Below, one piece after another: positions 1 to 7,160 of a stretch of 10,825 bases of DNA. Within the stretch, counting starts at the first letter, position 1; the number at the start of each line of letters is the position of its first letter. The position numbers were made by a program, and so were the translations under genes. The notes under the pieces are model-generated. The model saw only the letters and a program-made list of their open reading frames with translations, made no database searches and was not told the origin of the DNA. The stretch is from Fidelibacterota bacterium REDSEA-S14_B6 (GTDB taxonomy: Bacteria > Fidelibacterota > Marinisomatia > Marinisomatales > S15-B10): the NCBI GenBank assembly GCA_001626655.1, contig LUOC01000230.1, positions 1 through 10,825 on the forward strand, in the 5' to 3' direction.

Positions 1-1643
1 TCAAGATTGGCGATAAAGATAACCGCGAGGTGGACCGGATCGATCCCAAAATGAGCACCCATCGGTTTTATGAGCGGCACGACCACAATGATGGCCGAGA
101 ATATATCCATGAGACACCCGACGATGAGAAGGAGAACATTGAGGGCGAAAAGAAAAACATACTTACTCTCAATATTTTCCCGAACCCAATCGAGGGCGTG
201 GAGCGGCACCTGAGCATCGACAAGATAACTTGTGAATCCCATGGCGACACCGAGGATAATGAGAACACCGCCCACCAGCGTGGCGCAGTCGACAATCACT
301 TTTGGGAGATCTCCCATTTTGACATCCCTGTAAATGAAGACCTCCACGATGAGCACATAGACAACGGTAAACGCCGCAACTTCCACCAGCGTGGTGAAGC
401 CGCCGAAGATCCCGAGGAGAATGAAGCCCGGCAGGAAGACCTCCCACTTCGCTTTAATGAAGGCGGAAACAGCTTCTCTCGGCTGGAAAGGTCGGCGAGA
501 AACTTTTGAGATGAATCCCTGCCGAACTCCCCATCCCGCTACCATCACCACGAGAAAAAGCCCCGGGATGATTCCCGCCAGGAATATCTTGTTGATCGCT
601 ACGCCGGCGGTAACACCGTAGATAATTGCCGGAAGGCTCGGCGGGAAAAGGAGCCCCAGCGATCCGGAAACTGTGATGAGTCCGATGGAGAACGGTTTGG
701 GGTAATTCTCCGATAAAAGCATGGGCAGAAGCAGGCCGCCGAGAGCGAGGATGGTGACGCCCGAACCGCCGGTGAGTGTGGTGAAGAATCCGCACAGGAG
801 TGTCACCATCACGGGAGTCCCGCCGGGAATCCAGCCAAACCAGTGCCGGAAAACTTCTATCAAACGCCTGGAAGCTCCCCCCTGCGCCAGAATGTATCCT
901 GCAAGAGTGAAGAGCGGAATGGTCGGTAAGGTGGGCGAAACGACGATTCGGTACATCTCGGCGGGAACGGCGGCGATGGGGACACCGTCGTACCAGAAAA
1001 GAAGCACCGCAAGCCCGCCAAGGCCCACAAAAATGGGGGCGCCAAAAATCAGTGCGGAAATTATTGCAATCACGCCGCCCCACATGACGACCGGGATCTG
1101 CAGTGTTTCACCAAGGCCAATGGCGCCGATGACCACGGGAATGGCGAGCATCATCGCCTGAAGGATCGGTTCCCTCCGGCTCTTCCGCAACATTTCCATG
1201 GCAATGAGGAAGAAACCGATGGGCATGATCACCTCAACCACCCAGACGGGGATTCCCGGCAGCAGGTCCCTCGGGAATTCCGATTCGGTCTTCACAAGGC
1301 GAAAACTGGCGTAGGCAAGGATCAGGTTAACAGTCACAGCCACCGACCTCGCGAACCAATACTTGAATCCACCTGTGTCACTCACCTCAATCTCCACCGG
1401 TTGAGTAAGCGAAAGCAGGCGGTTCTCACGGGCGGCGATGACGGCGCCGAGGAACCCGATCCACAAGGTCATGTGCTGTACAATCACCGTCGAGCCGGGG
1501 ATTCCCTGAACGCCGAAGGCCCTTGTCACTGCCTCCACACAAGGGAGGAATGCCATGGCGAGGAGTGCGGAGAGAGCCAGGATATTCTCCCATTTCGCAA
1601 CGGCGCTGGCCACCGTTCGGGCTGATCGCTCTGTCAGGTTCAT
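1..1643 (-). CDS. Fused TRAP transporter permease DctQ-DctM (C-terminus off window)
   Basis: This inner-membrane permease of a tripartite ATP-independent (TRAP) transporter should drive substrate uptake with an ion gradient, usually sodium. The frame is open from ATG 1643 to the left edge, giving 547 residues. Residues 1-170 form the small DctQ subunit, with its conserved block QHMTLWIGFLGA near residue 56 followed by ARENR. The large DctM subunit begins near residue 185. It shows SGSLGLLFPPSLP (about 326-338), GIIPG (357-361), and a late block with MDIFS and HFGIDPVH (about 512-538). From family lengths about 45-60 C-terminal residues are missing. In many organisms Q and M are separate genes; here both lie in one chain, as in some TPAT systems. 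The start overlaps the stop of the binding-protein gene as ATGA with no clear ribosome site, which implies translational coupling. The assignment is secure; the substrate is unknown. Confidence 0.95.
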   Translation of the reverse strand, partial: MNLTERSARTVASAVAKWENILALSALLAMAFLPCVEAVTRAFGVQGIPGSTVIVQHMTLWIGFLGAVIAARENRLLSLTQPVEIEVSDTGGFKYWFARSVAVTVNLILAYASFRLVKTESEFPRDLLPGIPVWVVEVIMPIGFFLIAMEMLRKSRREPILQAMMLAIPVVIGAIGLGETLQIPVVMWGGVIAIISALIFGAPIFVGLGGLAVLLFWYDGVPIAAVPAEMYRIVVSPTLPTIPLFTLAGYILAQGGASRRLIEVFRHWFGWIPGGTPVMVTLLCGFFTTLTGGSGVTILALGGLLLPMLLSENYPKPFSIGLITVSGSLGLLFPPSLPAIIYGVTAGVAINKIFLAGIIPGLFLVVMVAGWGVRQGFISKVSRRPFQPREAVSAFIKAKWEVFLPGFILLGIFGGFTTLVEVAAFTVVYVLIVEVFIYRDVKMGDLPKVIVDCATLVGGVLIILGVAMGFTSYLVDAQVPLHALDWVRENIESKYVFLFALNVLLLIVGCLMDIFSAIIVVVPLIKPMGAHFGIDPVHLAVIFIANL

Positions 1644-2587
1644 TCTATGTCGAGGGTCGTCTTGAGGTTAATGGCCTTGTCAAAAATCGCTTCCGGGACA
1701 AGACTGCCTCTTATGTAGGGGTACATTGATCGCGTCAGTTCTTTCCACGATGAAAACTCTTCGTCCGTCGGCTGATGAACGACAAGACCGTTCTCTTCCA
1801 TCACGGTGACGGCGGCGTCCATTTCAGGAATAATGGCTCTGGCGTCGGCTTCCATGCGAACGCTGATCTGCTGAAGATCGGCGTGGAACTGAGTGGGAAT
1901 GGACTGCCATTTCTTGTCACTGATAATCAGCGCTCCGATGATCGGCCCCCATTTTAGATCGAGCATGTTCGGCGCCAGTGCGAACCACTGGAACGAGAGG
2001 GCGACCATCGGCGAGGTGGAGAATGCATCGATAACGCCCGTTTGCAGTGAGGTGAGCACATCAACGGACGCCAGCGGAATCGGCTGGAAACCTGCCTTCC
2101 GCCACAGCTGTTCGGCTGCATAATCGCCGGCCCAGCTGAACTGCTTCATCCGCTTCAGATCGGCAGGCTGACGGATGGGATTCCCGTCCGAAAGGTCATT
2201 CTCGAGCTCATGCATGAGAGGTTTCCTGACAGCGTCAAGTTCACTGAATGAATTCACCAGCATGGGGATGTAGAAAACGTTCATATCCCTGCTGATTTCT
2301 GTCAGCCCTTCGATCGTCACCGCTGCGGCGTGAAGCTGCCCTATCCTGATTTTTCTGATCATATCCCTCTCATCCCCCGCCACGCCGCCGGGGTAGATTC
2401 TAAGGATTACTTCGCCGTCCGTGGCATCGCGCCACGCCTGCCCCATTTCTATAAGTAGATTGTGCCACGGCGAACCGATGGGAGCAAGCGTCGCCATCTT
2501 GACCACCGTTTTGCCGCTCAGAGGAAAAGCAAGCAGGATAGCCAGCGCCAAGGCCCATAAGTGGCAGCCCTTAGAAAAACAGCTCAT
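1640..2587 (-). CDS. TRAP transporter solute-binding protein, DctP/TatP type
   Basis: This is a predicted periplasmic extracytoplasmic binding protein of 315 residues that captures a ligand and hands it to the DctQ-DctM permease. A hydrophobic signal segment lies at residues 11-24. The mature N-terminus MATLAPIGSPWHN (31-43) is typical of the TatP branch of DctP proteins, followed by IYPGGVAGDERDMIRKIRIGQ (65-84), another family hallmark. Later landmarks are SWAGD (151-155) and LQTGVIDAFSTSP (181-193), with the family's usual G-x-xDA core. Oddly, residues 128-140 run directly from the helix LENDLS to NPIRQP; I would expect about 20 more residues there, carrying a conserved strand (see findings). 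The gene starts 17 bp inside the end of the TatT gene and ends in an ATGA overlap with the permease gene. The ligand cannot be predicted; related TPAT proteins are suspected to bind hydrophobic molecules. Confidence 0.93.
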   Translation of the reverse strand: MSCFSKGCHLWALALAILLAFPLSGKTVVKMATLAPIGSPWHNLLIEMGQAWRDATDGEVILRIYPGGVAGDERDMIRKIRIGQLHAAAVTIEGLTEISRDMNVFYIPMLVNSFSELDAVRKPLMHELENDLSDGNPIRQPADLKRMKQFSWAGDYAAEQLWRKAGFQPIPLASVDVLTSLQTGVIDAFSTSPMVALSFQWFALAPNMLDLKWGPIIGALIISDKKWQSIPTQFHADLQQISVRMEADARAIIPEMDAAVTVMEENGLVVHQPTDEEFSSWKELTRSMYPYIRGSLVPEAIFDKAINLKTTLDIE

Positions 2588-3482
2588 CTACTCTGCTCTT
2601 GAGCCAAACAGCCCGGTCCTGCGCGAGGATGTTGGCGAGCCTCTGATTCGGAATAAGGTTAACGTCCACCGCTTCCGCTTTTTCCAGCATCTCGAGGAAT
2701 TCCTTCCTGTTCTGGTTGTTTACCGAGACAGACTCAGCGTAAGAAACATAGAGTGAAGCACGACTCCCGCCGGACAGTTCCATGGCGCGGTCGAAGTGCT
2801 TTTTCGCAACCACGTGCGCGCCGCTACCGCCATCGGGGCGGCTGAGCGTGTAAGTAAACATCAGGTCGTGCAGTGAGCCGTTGTCGTAATCCTCGTCCAG
2901 TTCCAACGCTCTTTCCAACAGGTGGCCTACGTTTGGCAGTTCGATGATGGCGGCGGGATTGTCCTTGGATGCGGAGACGTACAACCCCCACGCAGCGGCT
3001 GTCCAGTAGAGAGCGGCCAGATCTGCGACACCGGTACGCTCTAGAGCCGAGCGAGGATCCGAGCCATAAGCTTCTTTGAATCCGGGGTGCGACGCCTCAA
3101 GGGATGCAAGGCCGTAGTCTCTGGCGCGGCGGAGCAGTCGCTTCGCCCTCAGAGTGAGGTGCCTTGCAGAGCTGAAATCTTCATCCATCGCCACTTCAGC
3201 ATCACGAAGAACGAAGGCGTAGGTATAAACCGTGAACGCTTGACATGCCGAGGTGAGAAGGGTCGGATTGTTCGGCGACTGCTGGATCAGCAGTTCTATT
3301 AGTTTCATATTCGTCGGTAGCGATTCCCTCACCAGATCAGGATCGTCCTCGGAAAGATAAACAGCCGCAATGCCGTTTCCGGCCGAACTGAGCATCCCCC
3401 CAAAGATAAGATCGCTAAGAGAACATCCAGAAACGCAGAAAGACAGAAACGCGACGAGGAGCGGAGAGAAGGCCCGTTTCAT
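2571..3482 (-). CDS. TRAP transporter TatT component, TPR lipoprotein
   Basis: This 303-residue lipoprotein resembles TatT (Treponema pallidum Tp0956), the extra T subunit of TPR-associated TRAP transporters. In T. pallidum, TatT binds the P component and has a pore-like cavity suggested to hold hydrophobic ligand. Seen here: a signal peptide ending in the lipobox VSGC (Cys20), the motif DDPDLVRESLP near residue 47, an SPNNPTLL block, TVYTYAFV, and a block RAKRLLRRARDYGLASLEASHPGF with the helix spacing of the family. The rest is helical and rich in Ala and Leu, with TPR-like pairs around residues 190-290. It starts 3 nt after the glyA stop, overlaps the binding-protein gene by 17 bp, and completes a T-P-QM gene order. 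Both the sequence and the neighbourhood support the call. There is no strong Shine-Dalgarno site, so translation probably depends on coupling to glyA. Confidence 0.92.
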   Translation of the reverse strand: MKRAFSPLLVAFLSFCVSGCSLSDLIFGGMLSSAGNGIAAVYLSEDDPDLVRESLPTNMKLIELLIQQSPNNPTLLTSACQAFTVYTYAFVLRDAEVAMDEDFSSARHLTLRAKRLLRRARDYGLASLEASHPGFKEAYGSDPRSALERTGVADLAALYWTAAAWGLYVSASKDNPAAIIELPNVGHLLERALELDEDYDNGSLHDLMFTYTLSRPDGGSGAHVVAKKHFDRAMELSGGSRASLYVSYAESVSVNNQNRKEFLEMLEKAEAVDVNLIPNQRLANILAQDRAVWLKSRVDELFF

Positions 3483-3485
3483 CGG

Positions 3486-4802
3486 TTAATTCAATTCGCT
3501 GTAGAGAGGAAACTGCCCGCATAGCTCTCTCACTTCACTCTTCACGTCGGCCGCAGTCGACTCGTCGTCCGGCGCCTCAATCACTCGATCGATAAGGTCA
3601 ACGATCCGGACCATCTCATCCGGCCCCATCCCCCTCGTGGTCATGGCAGGTGTCCCGACGCGAATGCCGCTCGTTATCATGGGGCTTCTTTCGTCGTAAG
3701 GAACCATATTCTTATTCACGGTGATCCCTGCCGTCTCCAACCTGTTCTCGGCCTTCTTCCCCGAAATGTCCTTATTCGTCAGATCGATCAACATGACGTG
3801 GGTGTCCGTCCCGCCGGAGATGAGGTTGTAGCCCTTCCCCATAAAAGCGCTTGCCATCGCTTGAGCGTTATCGACGATGGACTTGCAGTAGTCTTTGAAC
3901 GCCGGCTGAAGGGCTTCGCCGAAGGCGACGGCCTTGGCGGCGATGATGTGCATGAGGGGACCGCCCTGAATGCCCGGCATAACGTTAGAGTCGATCAGCT
4001 CTGAAAGATTCTTTGTCCTCCCCGATTTTGGAGCAACCACACCCCAGGGATTCTCCCAGTCCTCCCCCATCAAGATCAACCCCCCGCGGGGCCCCCGAAG
4101 TGTCTTGTGCGTCGTCGAGGTGACGATATGACAGTGGGGCCAAGGAGTCGGATGAATCCCGGAAGCGACAAGGCCGGCCGGATGGGCAATGTCCGCAAAC
4201 AGGAACGCTCCGACTTCATCGGCGATAGATCTATACATCTCAAACTCGATAAACCTCGGGTAGGCGCTCCCACCGCAGATAATCAGCTTCGGCTTGACTT
4301 GGCGGGCCTGTTCGGACAACTTGTTGAAGTCGACTCTGCCGGTCTCCCGTTCCACCCGGTAGGAGACTACATTGAACAGCTTGCCGGAGAAGTTGACGGG
4401 ACTTCCGTGAGTGAGGTGCCCGCCGTGGGCGAGATCGAGCCCCATAATTGTATCCCCCGGCTGGAGAAAGGTGAAGCAGACAGCCATGTTTGCCTGCGAG
4501 CCCGAGTGGGGCTGGACATTCGCGTAATCAGAAGAAAAGAGTTTCTTCGCCCGATCTCTGGCGATATTCTCAGCTTCATCGACCCATTCGCATCCGCCGT
4601 AGTACCGTTTCCCGGGATACCCTTCAGCATACTTGTTTGTCATGACGCCGCCCGCCGCCTCTAGGACCGACTGACTCACAAAATTTTCCGAGGCGATGAG
4701 TTCAAGTGTCTCATTCTCTCGAGACACCTCATTTCTGATGGCGGAGAAAACCTCCGGGTCTGCCTCCCTCAGGCCCGGGGACTGGATTGTGTCAATGGTC
4801 AT
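3486..4802 (-). CDS. glyA: Serine hydroxymethyltransferase
   Basis: This cytosolic PLP enzyme converts serine and tetrahydrofolate to glycine and 5,10-methylene-tetrahydrofolate, feeding one-carbon metabolism. The 438 residues are full length. Hallmarks in order: ELIASENF (34-41), NKYAEGYPGKRYYGG (56-70), PHSGSQAN (98-105), the PLP-ring aspartate in FADIAHPAGL (Asp204), the Schiff-base lysine in TSTTHKTLRGPRGG (Lys233), and PGIQGGPLMH (276-285). Between the lysine loop and PGIQGG is an insert (about 246-272, including ENPWG and LSELIDS) that I associate with Bacteroidetes-type enzymes, a lineage clue. The start at ATG 4802 has no obvious Shine-Dalgarno site. The 117-bp gap upstream may hold its promoter. 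The TRAP genes follow at 3 nt, so glyA probably heads or shares their transcript. Confidence 0.98.
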   Translation of the reverse strand: MTIDTIQSPGLREADPEVFSAIRNEVSRENETLELIASENFVSQSVLEAAGGVMTNKYAEGYPGKRYYGGCEWVDEAENIARDRAKKLFSSDYANVQPHSGSQANMAVCFTFLQPGDTIMGLDLAHGGHLTHGSPVNFSGKLFNVVSYRVERETGRVDFNKLSEQARQVKPKLIICGGSAYPRFIEFEMYRSIADEVGAFLFADIAHPAGLVASGIHPTPWPHCHIVTSTTHKTLRGPRGGLILMGEDWENPWGVVAPKSGRTKNLSELIDSNVMPGIQGGPLMHIIAAKAVAFGEALQPAFKDYCKSIVDNAQAMASAFMGKGYNLISGGTDTHVMLIDLTNKDISGKKAENRLETAGITVNKNMVPYDERSPMITSGIRVGTPAMTTRGMGPDEMVRIVDLIDRVIEAPDDESTAADVKSEVRELCGQFPLYSELN

Positions 4803-4919
4803 TAGCAGATTTTACAGTTCAACCTTTAAGTAATTTACACGGTTTTGAGGGCAAGACCAGAACAACGAACAGAGCTCCCCCGCCGAGACCGTCAGCACCC
4901 GATGGTAGCAGCTACTTGA
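4803..4919 (-). promoter_or_regulatory. glyA upstream gap, weak promoter candidate
   Basis: The 117 bp between the TPR lipoprotein gene and glyA hold no reading frame or hairpin-plus-U-tract terminator that I can see. On the minus strand, TTGCCC (4854-4849) and TACTTA (4832-4827) are 16 bp apart and could serve as a weak -35/-10 pair. The last 40 bp before the ATG are AT-rich. No glycine riboswitch pattern was evident, but I could not run a covariance search. Confidence 0.25.
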
Positions 4920-5813
4920 CTAACGCCAGCTCGGCTCTTTCTTAATCGATTCCGTAACCCACGAGTAGCAGCTTCCTTTGGCCGAGATGGAGCCGCGTCG
5001 TTTTACATCTTCATCGAGCATGAACCAATCGGTCTTTCCAAAAACAAGATCATCCCGATTATTCTCAAGATAGATACGGTCTCGCTTGTTTCTGTTGTAC
5101 CCCTCTTGTTCTGCTAACTTGAAGTACTTGTAGGCAAGTGCGGCAAGGATCTTATCATCAGTGGTGGGGAAGTTATCCCGGCAGTCCTGGAACGCCGCGT
5201 AATAAACACTCCCTTTAGAGGCAAACGTCTCCCCGTTATCTTCAGCAGTCTTTATCGCCTCTTCCGCCCATTTCAGCGCTTTGCCGTAATCTGACAGTGC
5301 AATGTTCACTTTTACTATTTCGAGGGCAGTCTTGAAATCTCGGCGATCGAGATTGAAAAGTTCCTCGTATGCGCCCGCCGCCGCTTTCAGATCGTCAATA
5401 TCTGAGTAGGCCGAAGCCAGTTTCTGGAGGACCAGTTTGTTCGTGACAGAGCCGTTACCCGTCCCTTCACGGCGAAGCCTGTTCAGCACCTTGACCGCCT
5501 CCTCTTCTTCCCCAGCGATCATCAACTGATCGGACAGATCAATCCCGAAGGAGTAGTTGGAAGGATTGTCCGCGAACCGCTGCCGATAAATATCGATGGG
5601 ATCGCGCCCCGTCGCCTCATACGCCTGTGCCAGATCGCCCTGGGCGCTCTTATTGTTTGGATCAATCTCCAGAATCTGCTGAAGGATGTAAATCTGATCA
5701 TCATACCTGCCGACTTCGCTGTACAGTTCGTTTAGCCTGTTCAGCGGTTCAATATTGTCCGGAGTGAGCTCGGCGAGTTTTTCATACTCGAAGATTTCCT
5801 TCTCAGAATTCCC
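4920..5813 (-). CDS. C-terminal TPR fragment of the same lipoprotein
   Basis: This frame is open for 297 codons but has no good start for its first 95: the first TTG/ATG lie near 5520-5525, inside clear TPR sequence. It therefore depends on the fragment at 5741-5965. Helix pairs with TPR spacing include EYEKLAELTPDN, LNELYSEVGRYDDQIYIL with LEIDPNN, then LAQAYEATGRD, YEELFNLDRRD and AYKYFKLAEQEGYN. The end is different: a conserved-looking tail with WFMLDEDVKRRG, GSCYSWVTESIKKEP and a terminal Trp-Arg. That tail looks like a fixed C-terminal element rather than another TPR. No enzyme motif is seen. Confidence 0.7.
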   Translation of the reverse strand, partial: GNSEKEIFEYEKLAELTPDNIEPLNRLNELYSEVGRYDDQIYILQQILEIDPNNKSAQGDLAQAYEATGRDPIDIYRQRFADNPSNYSFGIDLSDQLMIAGEEEEAVKVLNRLRREGTGNGSVTNKLVLQKLASAYSDIDDLKAAAGAYEELFNLDRRDFKTALEIVKVNIALSDYGKALKWAEEAIKTAEDNGETFASKGSVYYAAFQDCRDNFPTTDDKILAALAYKYFKLAEQEGYNRNKRDRIYLENNRDDLVFGKTDWFMLDEDVKRRGSISAKGSCYSWVTESIKKEPSWR

Positions 5814-5965
5814 TCAGCCGCGCTACTGAGAAGACGGAGACACTGCCGTTCGCTCACAGGTTCAGGCTCAGGCGCTTCTTCAACGGGGGGAGGCGGCGCA
5901 CAACTTGAAAAAATGAGCAATCCGATCGCCAAAGACCGAAGTGTCGGAACCAAACAAAAATTCAT
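5741..5965 (-). CDS. N-terminal fragment of frameshifted TPR lipoprotein
   Basis: This 74-residue piece begins with a signal peptide and a lipobox-like LLIFSSC (Cys22). A linker rich in Pro and Glu follows (PPPPVEEAPEPEP), typical of a spacer lifting a domain off the membrane. From about residue 50 the sequence turns Ser/Arg-rich and stops soon after, as expected once the true frame is lost. The segment just before the break (CLRLLSSAAEG) may still be genuine. Confidence 0.6.
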   Translation of the reverse strand: MNFCLVPTLRSLAIGLLIFSSCAPPPPVEEAPEPEPVSERQCLRLLSSAAEGILRRKSSSMKNSPSSLRTILNR

Positions 5966-5966
5966 T

Positions 5967-7160
5967 CTATCTCCTCTTACCTTTCACCAGCCATAGATCG
6001 CCGAGAGTCAGCCCTACTGAAAGTTGCGTAATCGACTCAGGTTTTTCCGACAGGAATCCTTTCCTTTTAGAAACCCTGACGCCGAAATCCAGCTGATTCT
6101 GAGTCAAGCCGAAGGGGATACCCAGGCCTAACGAGAACCCCACTTCAGTTAGACCATCTCCGAGCCCACCAATGTAGTGTGATCTTGTGAAAAAACCAAC
6201 CCGGTAGTGGAACCAATCCAACCAGTCCCGGGAGCCAAAAACTTTTTCGCGCGAGAGCGCAGCGCTCAACCGGGTCGCTGAGCCCATCTCCCCTTCCAAC
6301 GAATTCAAATCCGGATTCTGCCCCGATGCAAAAGAACGGCTCAAGATCTCCGCGCCAGCATGAAGTGTGGGCGACAAACGGTAAATCGCGCCGCCACTGA
6401 CTGTGGTCGGAAGAACGAATTCAGTCCGCGGTTGCGGATCGGGCTCGATGAATTCGAAGAAATCCGTCCTCGCTATGTAGTGGTTGCCGAAAGGAACTTG
6501 GAATGAAGCGAACGCTGAAAGGCGGCGCGTTTCAGGATCGTTCACAAATCGGTAATAGCCTGAAAGGAATGTCCCCTTGTACGCGAATCGGCGGGCGTAC
6601 TCTGCCGAACGGTAATCAATATGACTGACGGTGTGCTCATCGTAAACGCCGAAGAGAAAATCGAGGCGAGTGCCAACTGCATGATTCTCGGTTACGTTCC
6701 AGGCGCCTCCAGCGAACAGCGTGCTGATGCCGCCGGAACCGTCAAGACTTTTGGACATGGTGAGGGTGTCGCCGGAGAAGACCACCGTTGTCGTATCGCC
6801 CACCAGATCAAACACTTTCCTCGACACTGGCGCCACGCCGAGGCCCAGAGAATACTTGCCTTCGATTGGAACGATGAACGTTGCGCTGGACAAAGTGCCG
6901 GTTCCCGATCTGTAACCTCCCAATGAAACGTCCTGATTGCTGTAATGACCTGTAAGATAGGTGAATACCAAATCCGTCCAAGTGGTCGGGTTAGTCGGTG
7001 AAAAGCGGCTGTCCATGGACGGGATAAGTCCCGTGCTGGAGAAACCTAGGCTTGCGGCGTCGGGAGCATCTGTGAGAATGCCATACCCGACAGCGTTGTA
7101 CGGTGACTGCGCCGTCGCGAGCGTCGTCAAGAGGATTAGCCACTGACTACGGAACTTCAA
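5967..7160 (-). CDS. Outer-membrane beta-barrel protein (FadL/OmpP1-like)
   Basis: This is a predicted 397-residue outer-membrane barrel. A short signal peptide (cleavage likely after ATA, residue 17) leads into an N-terminus with DAASLGFSSTGL and SPTNPTTWTDL. I associate such an NP-containing plug-like start with FadL/OmpP1/PorV-type proteins in Bacteroidetes and relatives. The remainder alternates polar and hydrophobic residues in strands ending in aromatics, for instance YSLGLGVAP, SGYYRFV, HYRVGFF and VGFSLGLGIPFG. The C-terminal stretch ending LGDLWLVKGKRR recalls FCB barrels. The start is TTG at 7160, which I accept because GGAGG lies 6 nt upstream and the signal peptide begins there. 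It overlaps the upstream lipoprotein gene by 14 nt, and the TPR lipoprotein gene follows after 1 nt. Function unknown; a transport pore or secretion partner are both possible. Confidence 0.75.
   Translation of the reverse strand: MKFRSQWLILLTTLATAQSPYNAVGYGILTDAPDAASLGFSSTGLIPSMDSRFSPTNPTTWTDLVFTYLTGHYSNQDVSLGGYRSGTGTLSSATFIVPIEGKYSLGLGVAPVSRKVFDLVGDTTTVVFSGDTLTMSKSLDGSGGISTLFAGGAWNVTENHAVGTRLDFLFGVYDEHTVSHIDYRSAEYARRFAYKGTFLSGYYRFVNDPETRRLSAFASFQVPFGNHYIARTDFFEFIEPDPQPRTEFVLPTTVSGGAIYRLSPTLHAGAEILSRSFASGQNPDLNSLEGEMGSATRLSAALSREKVFGSRDWLDWFHYRVGFFTRSHYIGGLGDGLTEVGFSLGLGIPFGLTQNQLDFGVRVSKRKGFLSEKPESITQLSVGLTLGDLWLVKGKRR

Larger units (their letters stand above)
4920..5965 (-). pseudogene. TPR lipoprotein gene broken by a frameshift
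   Basis: Two pieces in different frames together read as one lipoprotein of about 348 residues: a signal peptide and proline-rich linker, then tetratricopeptide helices. The switch must lie between 5813, just after an in-frame TGA of the downstream frame, and 5741, where the upstream frame stops. Adding one base in or near the run GGGAATTC (minus strand, about 5806-5813) would restore one continuous frame. The start at ATG 5965 is 1 nt after the barrel gene's stop, with a good GAGGAG site 6 nt upstream. I cannot tell true decay from a consensus error in the assembly; the well-kept downstream frame argues for an error or a recent event. The partner of these TPRs is unknown. Confidence 0.7.

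Noticed and set aside
30..509. 159-residue plus-strand frame
   Set aside because: It lies antisense to the DctM region, which has clear family motifs. The frame is rich in charged residues with no domain, as expected from the opposite strand.
721..1161. 146-residue plus-strand frame
   Set aside because: Antisense to the permease; Pro/Arg-rich composition and no recognisable motif.
4107..4664. 185-residue plus-strand frame
   Set aside because: Antisense to glyA, whose frame is unambiguous. Overlap with a conserved gene explains its length.
4905..4915. Short palindrome GTAGCAGCTAC after the TPR gene
   Set aside because: The 5-bp arms with a 1-nt centre cannot form a useful hairpin and no U-tract follows, so it is not a terminator.
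4803..4919. Possible glycine riboswitch upstream of glyA
   Set aside because: The gap is only 117 bp and no convincing aptamer pattern was visible; a covariance search could not be run.
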